From assembly GCA_022827195.1 (NCBI GenBank), contig JAJDTL010000030.1:62001-126000 (forward strand): a DNA stretch of 64,000 nucleotides. Reading direction: 5' to 3'. The notes below the pieces were generated by a model that did not search any database, was not told the DNA's origin, and saw nothing but the letters and a program-made list of their open reading frames with translations. The DNA is from Caldilineaceae bacterium (GTDB lineage Bacteria; Chloroflexota; Anaerolineae; Caldilineales; Caldilineaceae). The position numbers and the translations under genes were made by a program. Shown here in pieces: positions 46,967-55,821 of this stretch (positions are counted from its first letter, which is position 1; every line of letters starts with the position of its first letter).

Positions 46967-47475
46967 ATCCGTTTCGGCATTTGGCAGCATACTGACTTGC
47001 GAGACCAACTCTCTGTTGTTCCGATATCAGCACCCAGGCATTTCGAAATCGATCAACAATGGCGGTACAAACGAGAGCTATTGGGGTCATTTTCGTTTGA
47101 AACGCCAAGCCATCCAGCCAATTTCAACGGACTCTCCCGACCAATGAATTGGACGAAAACCTCCGCCCTGCCGCCTGTTCAACGGCGATCGTTTCCCAGT
47201 TTAACTTCATTCAAGAACCGATAGGCCGAACGCTGGGCCGCGGGCGTGCCCGCCTACGTCCTGCCTATGTAACTTTGACTATTGCCCTACGACTTCGCTA
47301 CGTTCGCGTATCGACTACGCGGGCGTTGATTGGTAAGTTGCACTGGAAACCAATGCTGTAACCGGCGGATTTGCCTTCCCGATCAGCGATTTTACTCTGG
47401 TAGAACATAGGAGACGAAGAGAGAAACGAGCGCAATTATCTGGCAAGAAAGCGTTTAGGAACGATGATATATCGC
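46967..47475. other. Divergent intergenic region, no gene seen
   Basis: About 510 bases between the lys promoter and the promoter of the giant surface-protein gene. Short frames appear on both strands but show no domain, ribosome site or codon bias worth reporting. The base composition is noticeably more A/T-rich than the flanking genes. Confidence 0.45.
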
Positions 47476-47503
47476 TTGACACGGCCACTTTGACTCTTAT
47501 AGA
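47476..47503 (+). promoter_or_regulatory. Sigma-70 promoter of the giant repeat-protein gene
   Basis: A perfect TTGACA (47476-47481), a 16-base spacer and TATAGA (47498-47503). Transcription would begin near 47510, which excludes the upstream in-frame start at 47506 and supports the ATG at 47587. Confidence 0.65.
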
Positions 47504-47586
47504 TTTTGACTAAGGCCAGTGCGACTTTTTTGGCTCCCCGAGTTTTGCACGAAGAGAACTGGTCAGATTGCGGACAAGGAAACTTG

Positions 47587-50500
47587 ATGCGACAGCGCCA
47601 AGGAACGCTGCTTTGTATAGCGATTGGGTTGGCTTTTGTGCTGGCTGCTTCCCTGATCTCACTGCTCGCGCCGAGCCAGGGCACCGCCTACGCCCAAACC
47701 ACTCCATCTGCTTCGGTCTCCATAGGTGAGGATACGCTGCCACAAGGGGGAGCAACCTACCTTGCGGTGGGACTAAGGAATATGCCGCAGGACCCTAATG
47801 ACGATGGAGAGTTTCACCCTGATCTTGTCTTCCGACTTGACCTCCATCGGAATTCAGATGGCTCCTGGGTCGAAGAGAACGACTGCGACTCCACTTTGTT
47901 CGGCAAGAACTACCACATCGACACCTGGTGGAGAGACGACATAACCTTCTTCCGCGGCACCGACAACCTGAACATCGCGCGCGACTGTCCCACGGGCAGC
48001 TACAGGGTCACGGTGACGGCAAAAAACAACTCCACGAACACGACAATCGCCACAGACACCCGCAGCTTGACCGTCCGGGAGGGGCCGGAAGTGGACATCG
48101 GGTTCTCTGCACAACCCTACTACCGCGGCAATGAGATCGACGTAACCATGGAGTTTTCCCACCTGAACAATCTGCAGGACCGTTCAGGCCTTAGCTACCG
48201 TGCCGACATTATGAAGATTATTTCCGAAAACTCGATGAACTACGCAGATGATTGTGAAGGAGAGGCGCTCGGAAACGTCGACAAGAGCCAAGACGCCAAC
48301 CACGCAAGCAGCAATCTCGCCGACACTCCCAGCGGCTCCGTCGATGGCAACGACCCGGACGGTACAGTGGAGAAATACGGAGAGGTATCCTCCACCTGCC
48401 CAACAGGCAACTACAAGCTGACTGTCGAACTTTGGGATTCCGACCAAAATGAAATGATGACCGCCACAAAGCTTTTCGCCGTGACGACGGACCCCAATGC
48501 AACGCCGTCTGCCAGGCTGGACCTCTCCGCCACCACGGTCACTCCTGGCACCGAAATCACTTATGAGGCAAGCTTTTACGACCTGGCAACATACGAGGGA
48601 CAAAGTGTCGACTTTCGCGAGGAGCTGACCAAAGACGGCGCCAACGCCCCGGACAGCTGTAAAGTGGGCCTCTTCGACATAGACGTCGGGACCAGGCTCT
48701 ACGGGAACCCGTATGTCCACTCTGGCACAATCCCGACATCCTGTCCGGCTGGCAGTTACACGTTGAAGGCCATGCTAAAGAACTCTGACGGAAACGAAAT
48801 CCTTTCCGCCTCGGCCAGCTTCAGGATCGGCAACCCTGACCTGAAGCCGTCCGCCCCCACGGTTTCGGCTATAACAACCAGACAGAACGACTACTTCAGC
48901 CAGCGACTGCCGGAAGGGTCGGGGGGCGACGGCACGCTCACCTATTCCGCCACCGGTCTGCCAGCCGGTCTGGAGTTTGTAACGACAACCCGTACTCTTC
49001 GCGGTACGCCCACCGCTCACGGGAATTTCACCATTGTATGCACTGTGACCGACAGCGACGGCGACTCCGCCCACGTCAATATCAGTTTCACCGTCGAACA
49101 AGACCACTATCCAACCTTCAGCCCGCCTCCGATTCCGGACTACACGGGACTGGAAGATTCTCTTTTTACCCAGCAGTTGCCGGCCGCGACAGGCGGAAAC
49201 GGCACGCTGACATACCACGCCACCGGGCTGCCGGCCGGTCTCTCCTTTATCACCTCGACGCGTACTATCTCAGGCACGCCCCCGACCCCCGACATCGGAA
49301 ATGTGGAGTACACCGCCACCGACACCGACGGCGATGTCGCCGGGCAGTCCTTCATAATCACAATTACGACTGACCTGCAGCCGGTGCTGGCTCCGCAAAG
49401 CAACCTTACCGGGAGAGTGGGATCCCCCTTTGCAAAGTTTCTGCCGCAGGCTACTGGCGGGAACGGGACGCTCGTATACGAGGCGACGACCCCTCCGCCC
49501 GGCCTTACTTTCGACGACTCCCTCGTCAAAATCAAGGGAACGCCGACGATCGCGGGCACGACGACTGTAAACTTGACAGTCAGAGACCAGGATGGTGACG
49601 AACACAGCCTGCCCTTCGATATCGTGATCGGGCCCGACAATCAACCGACGCTGGCTGCCGTAAGCAATATGACGGGACGCGTCGGTTCACCCTTCAGCGA
49701 GTCCCTGCCCCAGGGCAGCGGCGGCGACGGCGACCACGACCACGACATCACGACAACCCTCCCGGACGGCCTTGTTTTCGACGAGGCAATGTTCAAGATC
49801 AACGGGACCCCGACGACGCAGGCGCAACGCAACACGCCTGTTACCTACGTCGTCACCGATGACGACGGCGACCAGGCAAGCCAGTCCTTCACGATCACAA
49901 TCGAGCAGGACGGTCAGCCCGCTCTCGATCCCGTAACGAGCTTGAATGCAAAAGTAGGGACGCTTTTTGCCAAGGTTCTTGACCCCGCCACCGGTGGTGA
50001 TAGCGACCTGGAATACAACGCGGCACCCTTGCCCCCAGGTCTCACTTTCATCCAAAGTAGCCGCACCATAACCGGTACACCGACGACACAGGGCACAACA
50101 ACTGTCGAATACACCGCGACCGATACGGAGGATACCCCGACCAATGTGGACGACGACGTGGCGCGGCAGTACTTTGACATCGTCGTCTACTCGAAGCCCA
50201 CGCTGCGCGATGTAGACAACGTCATGGCGACAAAGGACGCGGTCTTTACCCTCGAGTTGCCGGCCGTCGAAGGCGGCCGAGGCGACTTCGAATACACGGC
50301 CAGCCCGCTGCCTGACGGCCTCAGTTTTGTTGAATCAACGAGGACCATCACCGGCACGCCAACCACGGTGCAGGACATCGACGTAACCTACAAGGTGACC
50401 GATGCCGACGACGACACCGCCAGCGTCGAGTTCAAGATCTCCGTCAGAGAAGGCAACACCGCGCCCACCCTTCAGACGGTCAACGATCAGTACGCGCGCA

Positions 50501-53500
50501 AGGACTCCCCCTTCAGTTTCACTCTTCCCCGCTCAGCTGGCGGCAACGCGCCCTATACCTATACGGCTACTCCCCTTCCAACCGGTCTGTCCTTCAATGA
50601 ATCTGAACTCATGATTGAAGGTACGCCCACACAGGTAGAGGATGTGAGCGTGACCTACACGGTTACCGACACGGACCTTGACGTCGCGAGTCAGTCGTTT
50701 ACCATCCACGTCAGCGACGACCTGATGCCGAGCTTTAATGATATTGACGACTTCGAGGCCAGAGTGGATTCACCCTTCAGCAAAGTGTTGCCGGAAGCGA
50801 TCAGCGGCGATCTTCCAATCACCTATACAGCCACGAATCTGCCGGACGGTCTCTCTTTCGCACCGGGCTCACGTACGATTTCCGGAACGCCGACTTCAGC
50901 AGCTACGAAGACTGTCACCTACGGCGCTGAGGACGAAGACGGCGACAAGGACAGCGTGGAATTCGACATTGTCGTCAGTCCCGACAGCCAACCCTCCCTA
51001 CCGGCCGTGGACGACTTCAGGGCAAGGCGGGGCGATCCTCTGGAGAAGCAGCTTCCCCCCGCCACAGGCGGTGACGGCACGCTCGTCTACTCCGCACAAG
51101 GCCTGCCTCCCGGGCTGGACTTCATTGCGACGACCCAAATAATCACGGGTACACCAACCCGGGATGGCAACTTCACCGTCACCTACGCGGTCGTAGACGA
51201 GGACAACGACAGGAGCAGCGTCCAATTTGAGATTGAAGTAGCCGAGAACTGGCATTCGAACAAAAACATAAAAAAAGGCGGGACTGACACCGGCCAGACC
51301 ACCCCGTCCGAAAGAAACACGAAAGAACTGGACAAGCAGCCGGCGTTGGGGAAAATCCCGGACTATGACGCGAAGGTCGACACCCTGTTCACCCAGATCT
51401 TGATCGCGGCGACCGGAGGAGACGGTGACATTGGATATACCGCGGCTCCCCTGCCCCCCGGACTGAATTTCATCGAAAGTTCGCGCACAATCACCGGGAA
51501 GCCTACAACCGCGGGAACGACAAATGTGGTTTACACGGCGACCGATGCGGATGGCGACAAGGTTCATAGGACCTTCGACATCGTCGTCTACCTGAAGCCC
51601 TCACTTGCCGATGTCTCTGATGTTATGGCGACGAAGGACGCGGTCTTTACCCTTGATCTGCCAGATGTCGAAGGCGGCAGACGGCCCTTTAATTTCACGG
51701 CAAGCCCGCGGCCCGCCGGCCTCGACTTCATTGAGTCATCGCGCACCATCACCGGCACGCCCACAACAGTGGAAGAGGTCGATGTCACCTATACCGTAAC
51801 TGACGCCGACGGCGACTCGGCCACCGTCGAATTCAAAATCTCCGTCAGCGAAGGCGACACCTCACCCACCCTTCAGACGGTCAACGCTCAGTACGCGCGC
51901 AAGGACTCCCCCTTCAGTTTCACGCTTCCGCGCCCGGCTGGTGGCAACGCGCCCTATTCCTATTCGGCCGCTCCCCTTCCAACCGGTCTGTCCTTCAATG
52001 AAACTGAACTTAAGATTGAAGGTACGCCAACACAGGTAGAGGATGTGAGCGTGACCTACACGGTTACCGACACGGACCTTGACGTCGCGAGTCAGTCATT
52101 TACTATCCACGTCAGTGACGACCTGAAACCGAGCTTTACTGATATTGACGACTTCGAGGCCAGAGTGGATTCTCCCTTCAGCAAAGTGTTGCCGGAAGCG
52201 ATCAGCGGCGATCTTCCACTCATCTATACTGCGACAAATCTGCCGGACGGTCTCACTTTCGCACCGGGCTCACGTACGATTTACGGAACGCCGACTTCAC
52301 CGGTTACGAAGACTGTCACCTACGGCGCTGAGGACGAAGACGGCGACAAGGCCAGCACCACATTCAAAATCGCAGTGGCAGAAAACAGGCAATCGAACCC
52401 GCCCAATAACAACAATAATGTTGGCAAAAGCAATAGCGGCAACACCAAAGGCGGCACGAACAGCAAAGGCAGCACCAACAACGGTGGCACCAACAATGGC
52501 GGCAGCAACAACGGTGGCACCAACAATGGCGGCACCAACAACGGCGACACCAGCATCGGCGGCGCCAGCATCGACGGCACGAGCAACGGCGGCACAAACA
52601 CCAGATATGACTCTGGAGGTAATCCCGGCGGCGGAACAGGCAACAACTACCCTTCCACCAATCCCTGTTTGACCCCAATCAACGGCGCGCCCTCAACTGT
52701 GCCCGTGGCCACAACCACTCCCCACCTTCTGAACGTACGCCAGGGGCCAGGCCTTCACTACGCCGTAGTCACCACCGTTCCAAGGGGAACGCAGGCCAAT
52801 ATCTTCGGCCGCGACGCCTCCGATGACTGGTTCCTGGTCGAAATCCAGGGCATCGCAGGCAGAGTCTGGATCTACCAGGACTTGACAACCGTTCAGGGTA
52901 GCCTTAATTCTGTCCCCTTTGTTTCGCCCACCGACACCAACCCCATTGGTAGCCCGGTCGACGCACCGCTGGCCATCACCAAGCCCAACGTGTTGAACGT
53001 CCGCTCAGGCCCGGGCCTCAACTACCAGGTCCTGACAACTGTCCCCAGCGGGACACAGGGCAGGATCATCGGCGTCAGTCCCGACTATCAGTGGTACAGG
53101 GTCGTGCTGGGCGCGCTCAACCAGCCCGCCTGGGTCTATGCCAGTTTGACTACGGTGACCGGCTCGCTCGCGAAGGTCAAAGTCTACACGCTTGCGGAGG
53201 TCGACGGTGGGCTTTCAGTCATCTGCGACAGGCCTTTTGCCCTCACTACACCATATGTCCTGAACGTGCGCGGCGGGCCCGGGCTTGACTATGATGTTCT
53301 GATGACCGTGCCGAGGGGTACGAGGGCAGAGATCGTCGGTATCGGCCCGCAAAACCAGTGGTTGTATGTCGAGTTGGACGCCCTGACCGAGCCGGCTTGG
53401 ATCTTCAAGGATCTGACGACGGTGTTCGGTTCGCTGTCGGGTGTGCGCCAGATCGCGTCATGGCAGGTCGGTCAGCCCGCCGAGCCCGGCCGGCCCGAAG

Positions 53501-54471
53501 AGCCCGGCACCGCCAACGAGGGCGACCGGCCGCTGGCGATTACCTACTCGTCAATCGTCAACGTGCGCGAGGGGCCAGGCGAAAACTACAATGTTCTGAT
53601 CGCGGTTGGGCAGGGTACGCGCGCCCGGATACTCGGCCTCGATCCCACCGAGGCGTGGTACCTGGTTGAAATCGATGGGCTCGACCAGCTCGGCTGGATC
53701 TTCGAAGACCTGACCGTCCTCGTCGGATCATTGAACAATGTCAAACGCATTTCGGCCGAAGAAATCTCCATGCTCCCGGTAGCCATCCCCAAAATTGCGG
53801 TCCTCAACGTCCGATCAGGACCAAGCACGAGCTACGGAATCGTCACGACGACTTCTCCGGACGTCTGGTACCAGATCCTCGGAATCAGCGCCAGCTCCAA
53901 CTGGTTCAGGATCAAGATGGACGGGATCGCCGGCCAGACCTGGGTATTCCGCGACCTGACGCGCCTGGTCGGCCCGCTGGCAAGCGCCACACGAACTGTT
54001 GAAGGCGAAAGTTCCCCGCCGGCTACGGCCGCCTCACCGCCCCAAAATGGGCAGCAGGCGACACCGCAACAACCGAGCTCGCAGCAGCAAGCTTCACCGC
54101 CACCCGCCCCGCCCGCGCCGGCAGTGAGCTCGATCACCATCGAGCTGTCCCTGCCCGATGATGGCCGCATCAATCTTGATGTGACCTGGACCGACTCAAC
54201 CGCATGCGCGCAGGTCTACAATCTCTACTATCGCGCCAGCGCCGATTCTTCGGTCTACTTCTCGCTTGAAACGGCGGTGACTTCGTCTACCGCCGGCTCC
54301 AAGAGCCTGAGCTTCGAGACGCTGCCCGTCAGCAGCTTCATATCCGCCTGGTGCGGGACCAGCAGCGGCGGACGGCAGGTCGCTGAAGTCCAGATCGATC
54401 CGACCCAGGCCGGCACCTACAGTTCCCAGCCCGTACAGCCGCAGTCCGACGCGCTTGCGCTGGAACGGTAG
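47587..54471 (+). CDS. Giant secreted repeat protein: 13 putative-Ig (He_PIG) repeats plus 5 SH3-like repeats
   Basis: A 2294-residue protein. AAGGAA precedes the ATG; residues 1-37 are a signal peptide (hydrophobic IAIGLAFVLAASLISLLA, cleavage after AYA). Residues about 40-415 form three beta domains with paired cysteines. Residues about 416-1600 hold thirteen repeats of about 88 residues, each with the putative-Ig phrases LPPGLTF and ITGTPTT. A Gly/Asn/Thr low-complexity linker (about 1601-1693) follows, then five SH3-like repeats (about 1704-2137), each starting near VLNVRSGPG and ending W-V/I-F-DLT. A Pro/Gln linker and a beta-rich C-terminal domain with two cysteines close it. No LPxTG or membrane anchor is seen. 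It is probably a cell-surface adhesin or scaffold; ligand unknown. Confidence 0.88.
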   Translation: MRQRQGTLLCIAIGLAFVLAASLISLLAPSQGTAYAQTTPSASVSIGEDTLPQGGATYLAVGLRNMPQDPNDDGEFHPDLVFRLDLHRNSDGSWVEENDCDSTLFGKNYHIDTWWRDDITFFRGTDNLNIARDCPTGSYRVTVTAKNNSTNTTIATDTRSLTVREGPEVDIGFSAQPYYRGNEIDVTMEFSHLNNLQDRSGLSYRADIMKIISENSMNYADDCEGEALGNVDKSQDANHASSNLADTPSGSVDGNDPDGTVEKYGEVSSTCPTGNYKLTVELWDSDQNEMMTATKLFAVTTDPNATPSARLDLSATTVTPGTEITYEASFYDLATYEGQSVDFREELTKDGANAPDSCKVGLFDIDVGTRLYGNPYVHSGTIPTSCPAGSYTLKAMLKNSDGNEILSASASFRIGNPDLKPSAPTVSAITTRQNDYFSQRLPEGSGGDGTLTYSATGLPAGLEFVTTTRTLRGTPTAHGNFTIVCTVTDSDGDSAHVNISFTVEQDHYPTFSPPPIPDYTGLEDSLFTQQLPAATGGNGTLTYHATGLPAGLSFITSTRTISGTPPTPDIGNVEYTATDTDGDVAGQSFIITITTDLQPVLAPQSNLTGRVGSPFAKFLPQATGGNGTLVYEATTPPPGLTFDDSLVKIKGTPTIAGTTTVNLTVRDQDGDEHSLPFDIVIGPDNQPTLAAVSNMTGRVGSPFSESLPQGSGGDGDHDHDITTTLPDGLVFDEAMFKINGTPTTQAQRNTPVTYVVTDDDGDQASQSFTITIEQDGQPALDPVTSLNAKVGTLFAKVLDPATGGDSDLEYNAAPLPPGLTFIQSSRTITGTPTTQGTTTVEYTATDTEDTPTNVDDDVARQYFDIVVYSKPTLRDVDNVMATKDAVFTLELPAVEGGRGDFEYTASPLPDGLSFVESTRTITGTPTTVQDIDVTYKVTDADDDTASVEFKISVREGNTAPTLQTVNDQYARKDSPFSFTLPRSAGGNAPYTYTATPLPTGLSFNESELMIEGTPTQVEDVSVTYTVTDTDLDVASQSFTIHVSDDLMPSFNDIDDFEARVDSPFSKVLPEAISGDLPITYTATNLPDGLSFAPGSRTISGTPTSAATKTVTYGAEDEDGDKDSVEFDIVVSPDSQPSLPAVDDFRARRGDPLEKQLPPATGGDGTLVYSAQGLPPGLDFIATTQIITGTPTRDGNFTVTYAVVDEDNDRSSVQFEIEVAENWHSNKNIKKGGTDTGQTTPSERNTKELDKQPALGKIPDYDAKVDTLFTQILIAATGGDGDIGYTAAPLPPGLNFIESSRTITGKPTTAGTTNVVYTATDADGDKVHRTFDIVVYLKPSLADVSDVMATKDAVFTLDLPDVEGGRRPFNFTASPRPAGLDFIESSRTITGTPTTVEEVDVTYTVTDADGDSATVEFKISVSEGDTSPTLQTVNAQYARKDSPFSFTLPRPAGGNAPYSYSAAPLPTGLSFNETELKIEGTPTQVEDVSVTYTVTDTDLDVASQSFTIHVSDDLKPSFTDIDDFEARVDSPFSKVLPEAISGDLPLIYTATNLPDGLTFAPGSRTIYGTPTSPVTKTVTYGAEDEDGDKASTTFKIAVAENRQSNPPNNNNNVGKSNSGNTKGGTNSKGSTNNGGTNNGGSNNGGTNNGGTNNGDTSIGGASIDGTSNGGTNTRYDSGGNPGGGTGNNYPSTNPCLTPINGAPSTVPVATTTPHLLNVRQGPGLHYAVVTTVPRGTQANIFGRDASDDWFLVEIQGIAGRVWIYQDLTTVQGSLNSVPFVSPTDTNPIGSPVDAPLAITKPNVLNVRSGPGLNYQVLTTVPSGTQGRIIGVSPDYQWYRVVLGALNQPAWVYASLTTVTGSLAKVKVYTLAEVDGGLSVICDRPFALTTPYVLNVRGGPGLDYDVLMTVPRGTRAEIVGIGPQNQWLYVELDALTEPAWIFKDLTTVFGSLSGVRQIASWQVGQPAEPGRPEEPGTANEGDRPLAITYSSIVNVREGPGENYNVLIAVGQGTRARILGLDPTEAWYLVEIDGLDQLGWIFEDLTVLVGSLNNVKRISAEEISMLPVAIPKIAVLNVRSGPSTSYGIVTTTSPDVWYQILGISASSNWFRIKMDGIAGQTWVFRDLTRLVGPLASATRTVEGESSPPATAASPPQNGQQATPQQPSSQQQASPPPAPPAPAVSSITIELSLPDDGRINLDVTWTDSTACAQVYNLYYRASADSSVYFSLETAVTSSTAGSKSLSFETLPVSSFISAWCGTSSGGRQVAEVQIDPTQAGTYSSQPVQPQSDALALER
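50195..50968 (+). repeat. Copy A of a duplicated three-repeat block in the surface protein gene
   Basis: Repeats 6-8 of the putative-Ig array. The block is highly similar to repeats 11-13, shifted by exactly 1401 bases (467 codons), for example tacgcgcgca at 50491 and 51892. Boundaries are approximate. Confidence 0.85.
51596..52369 (+). repeat. Copy B of the duplicated three-repeat block
   Basis: Repeats 11-13, matching copy A in frame. The repeat before each block (5 and 10) is also related but more diverged and differs in length, so the duplicated unit may originally have been four repeats. Confidence 0.85.
52477..52600 (+). repeat. Low-complexity tandem repeat encoding NNGGT/NNGGS
   Basis: About eight imperfect 15-base units of the type aacaacggtggcacc encode the pentapeptide NNGGT or NNGGS, degenerating at both ends. 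It forms a flexible Gly/Asn/Thr linker between the Ig-like array and the SH3 repeats. Unit number could vary by slippage without shifting the frame. Confidence 0.8.
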
Positions 54472-54665
54472 GTGATCGCCAACGAATGATCCGGTCCGAC
54501 AAAAAATCAGAGACAAGCCGGGCATTCGAAAACGCCCCGATCAGAGCAACGCAATAGCCGTGCAGACGCGGGCCACCGTGTCCTTTCCGGCTTTGGAGAC
54601 CCGTCCACTTCGCCGGCCTCAATTGAGCGTCCCCTCCTGTTTTCCGAGCGCGCCAAATCCTTGTG

Positions 54666-54671
54666 TATAAT
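54666..54671 (+). promoter_or_regulatory. Possible -10 box for the ABC-ATPase gene
   Basis: TATAAT 65 bases before the ATPase start, in the 265-base gap after the surface-protein gene. The best -35, TTCCGA at 18-base spacing, is weak. No hairpin terminator for the surface-protein gene was evident in the gap. Confidence 0.45.
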
Positions 54672-54736
54672 GGCTCCGTGACCTGTCCGCCCGATTGCGG
54701 GACTGCATTCACCATGCCAGAAGATTAAGAGTAGGG

Positions 54737-55729
54737 ATGATTCGAGTACAAGGTATATTCAAGTCGTACGGGAACGTCGAGGCACTGCAGGCCGTGTCTT
54801 TCGATGTCGACGACGGTGAAATTGTCGGCCTGCTCGGCCCCAATGGGGCTGGCAAGACATCGCTGATCAAGGTGCTCACAGGCTATCTCGAGCCGGACAG
54901 CGGCCGCGTAAGCGTAGGCGGGATCGATGTGGTCGCAGAGCCCCGTCGCGTGCAGGCCCAAATCGGCTACCTGCCCGAAAATACGCCCCTGTATCCCGAA
55001 CTCACAGTGCAAGCCTACCTCAAACTGATGGCTGACCTGCGCCTTGTGCCCCCGGACCGGCAGATGAAGCAGATCGAGCAGGCCGCCGAAGCGACAGGGC
55101 TGTCCTACCGCCTGACGCAACCGATTGGCGAGCTCAGCAAGGGCTTTCGGCAGCGCCTCGGCCTAGCGCAGGCGATTCTGCACAGTCCTCGCCTGCTGAT
55201 CCTGGACGAGCCCACCATCGGCCTCGATCCCACACAGATCGTAACGATCCGCGACCTGATTCGGAGGCTTTCCAGGAACAGTACCGTCCTGTTTTCGACG
55301 CATATACTTTCGGAAGTCGAAACACTGTGCGACCGCGCCATCATTCTCATCAACGGTCAACTGCGGGCCGACGCGCGTATCGCCGACCTCGCCGAATCGC
55401 TTGGCGTCCTGCTTACGCTCGACGCAGCTGTCGAAGGCAGTGAAGCAGCCCTGCTTCAGCTGCCTGGCGTCGAGGACGTAGAGGTTGAAACAGACATTGA
55501 CGGCCGCGTGCTCTATCGAATAGCAGCGGGCGACAACAAGGATCTGGCACCGGCGGTTTTCCGCCTGGCCAAAGATTTGGGCTGGCAGGTTCGCGAGCTG
55601 CGAAACGATACCCGCCCGCTCGAAGCAGTCTTCAATGAGTTGGCCCTGCCGCAGTCCAAGTCGGCCGCACCCAACGGCGCCGCCGCAAATAAAGCGCCCC
55701 AATCTCACCCAGCCGCAACCCAAAATTGA
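54737..55729 (+). CDS. ABC transporter ATP-binding protein (GldA-like)
   Basis: A 330-residue ATPase of the ABC-2 exporter type. Walker A is LLGPNGAGKTSLIKVL near residue 37, the Q-loop GYLPENTPLYPELT near 77, the signature LSKGFRQRLGLAQAI near 133 and Walker B LLILDEPTIGLDP near 153; the H-loop is STHILSEVE. A C-terminal extension (about 220-330) of unknown role is Ala/Pro-rich at its end. The start at 54737 matches the family; the frame is open to 54695. It works with the membrane protein 92 bases downstream. This trio resembles gliding-motility or surface-secretion transporters but also occurs widely in non-gliding bacteria. Confidence 0.9.
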   Translation: MIRVQGIFKSYGNVEALQAVSFDVDDGEIVGLLGPNGAGKTSLIKVLTGYLEPDSGRVSVGGIDVVAEPRRVQAQIGYLPENTPLYPELTVQAYLKLMADLRLVPPDRQMKQIEQAAEATGLSYRLTQPIGELSKGFRQRLGLAQAILHSPRLLILDEPTIGLDPTQIVTIRDLIRRLSRNSTVLFSTHILSEVETLCDRAIILINGQLRADARIADLAESLGVLLTLDAAVEGSEAALLQLPGVEDVEVETDIDGRVLYRIAAGDNKDLAPAVFRLAKDLGWQVRELRNDTRPLEAVFNELALPQSKSAAPNGAAANKAPQSHPAATQN

Positions 55730-55821
55730 TACGGCAGGTGTAAGTGAACATAGAGACCCACTTCCAGTACGCCCGCCGGAAGGCACTCGCCGACTGAAGC
55801 ATTCGGCCGGAGACTTAGCAC

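Noticed and set aside
46754-47008. 84-codon minus-strand ORF upstream of lysS
   Set aside because: It overlaps the lys promoter and begins upstream of the predicted transcript start. The 21-codon leader in another frame has a ribosome site and fits the attenuator.
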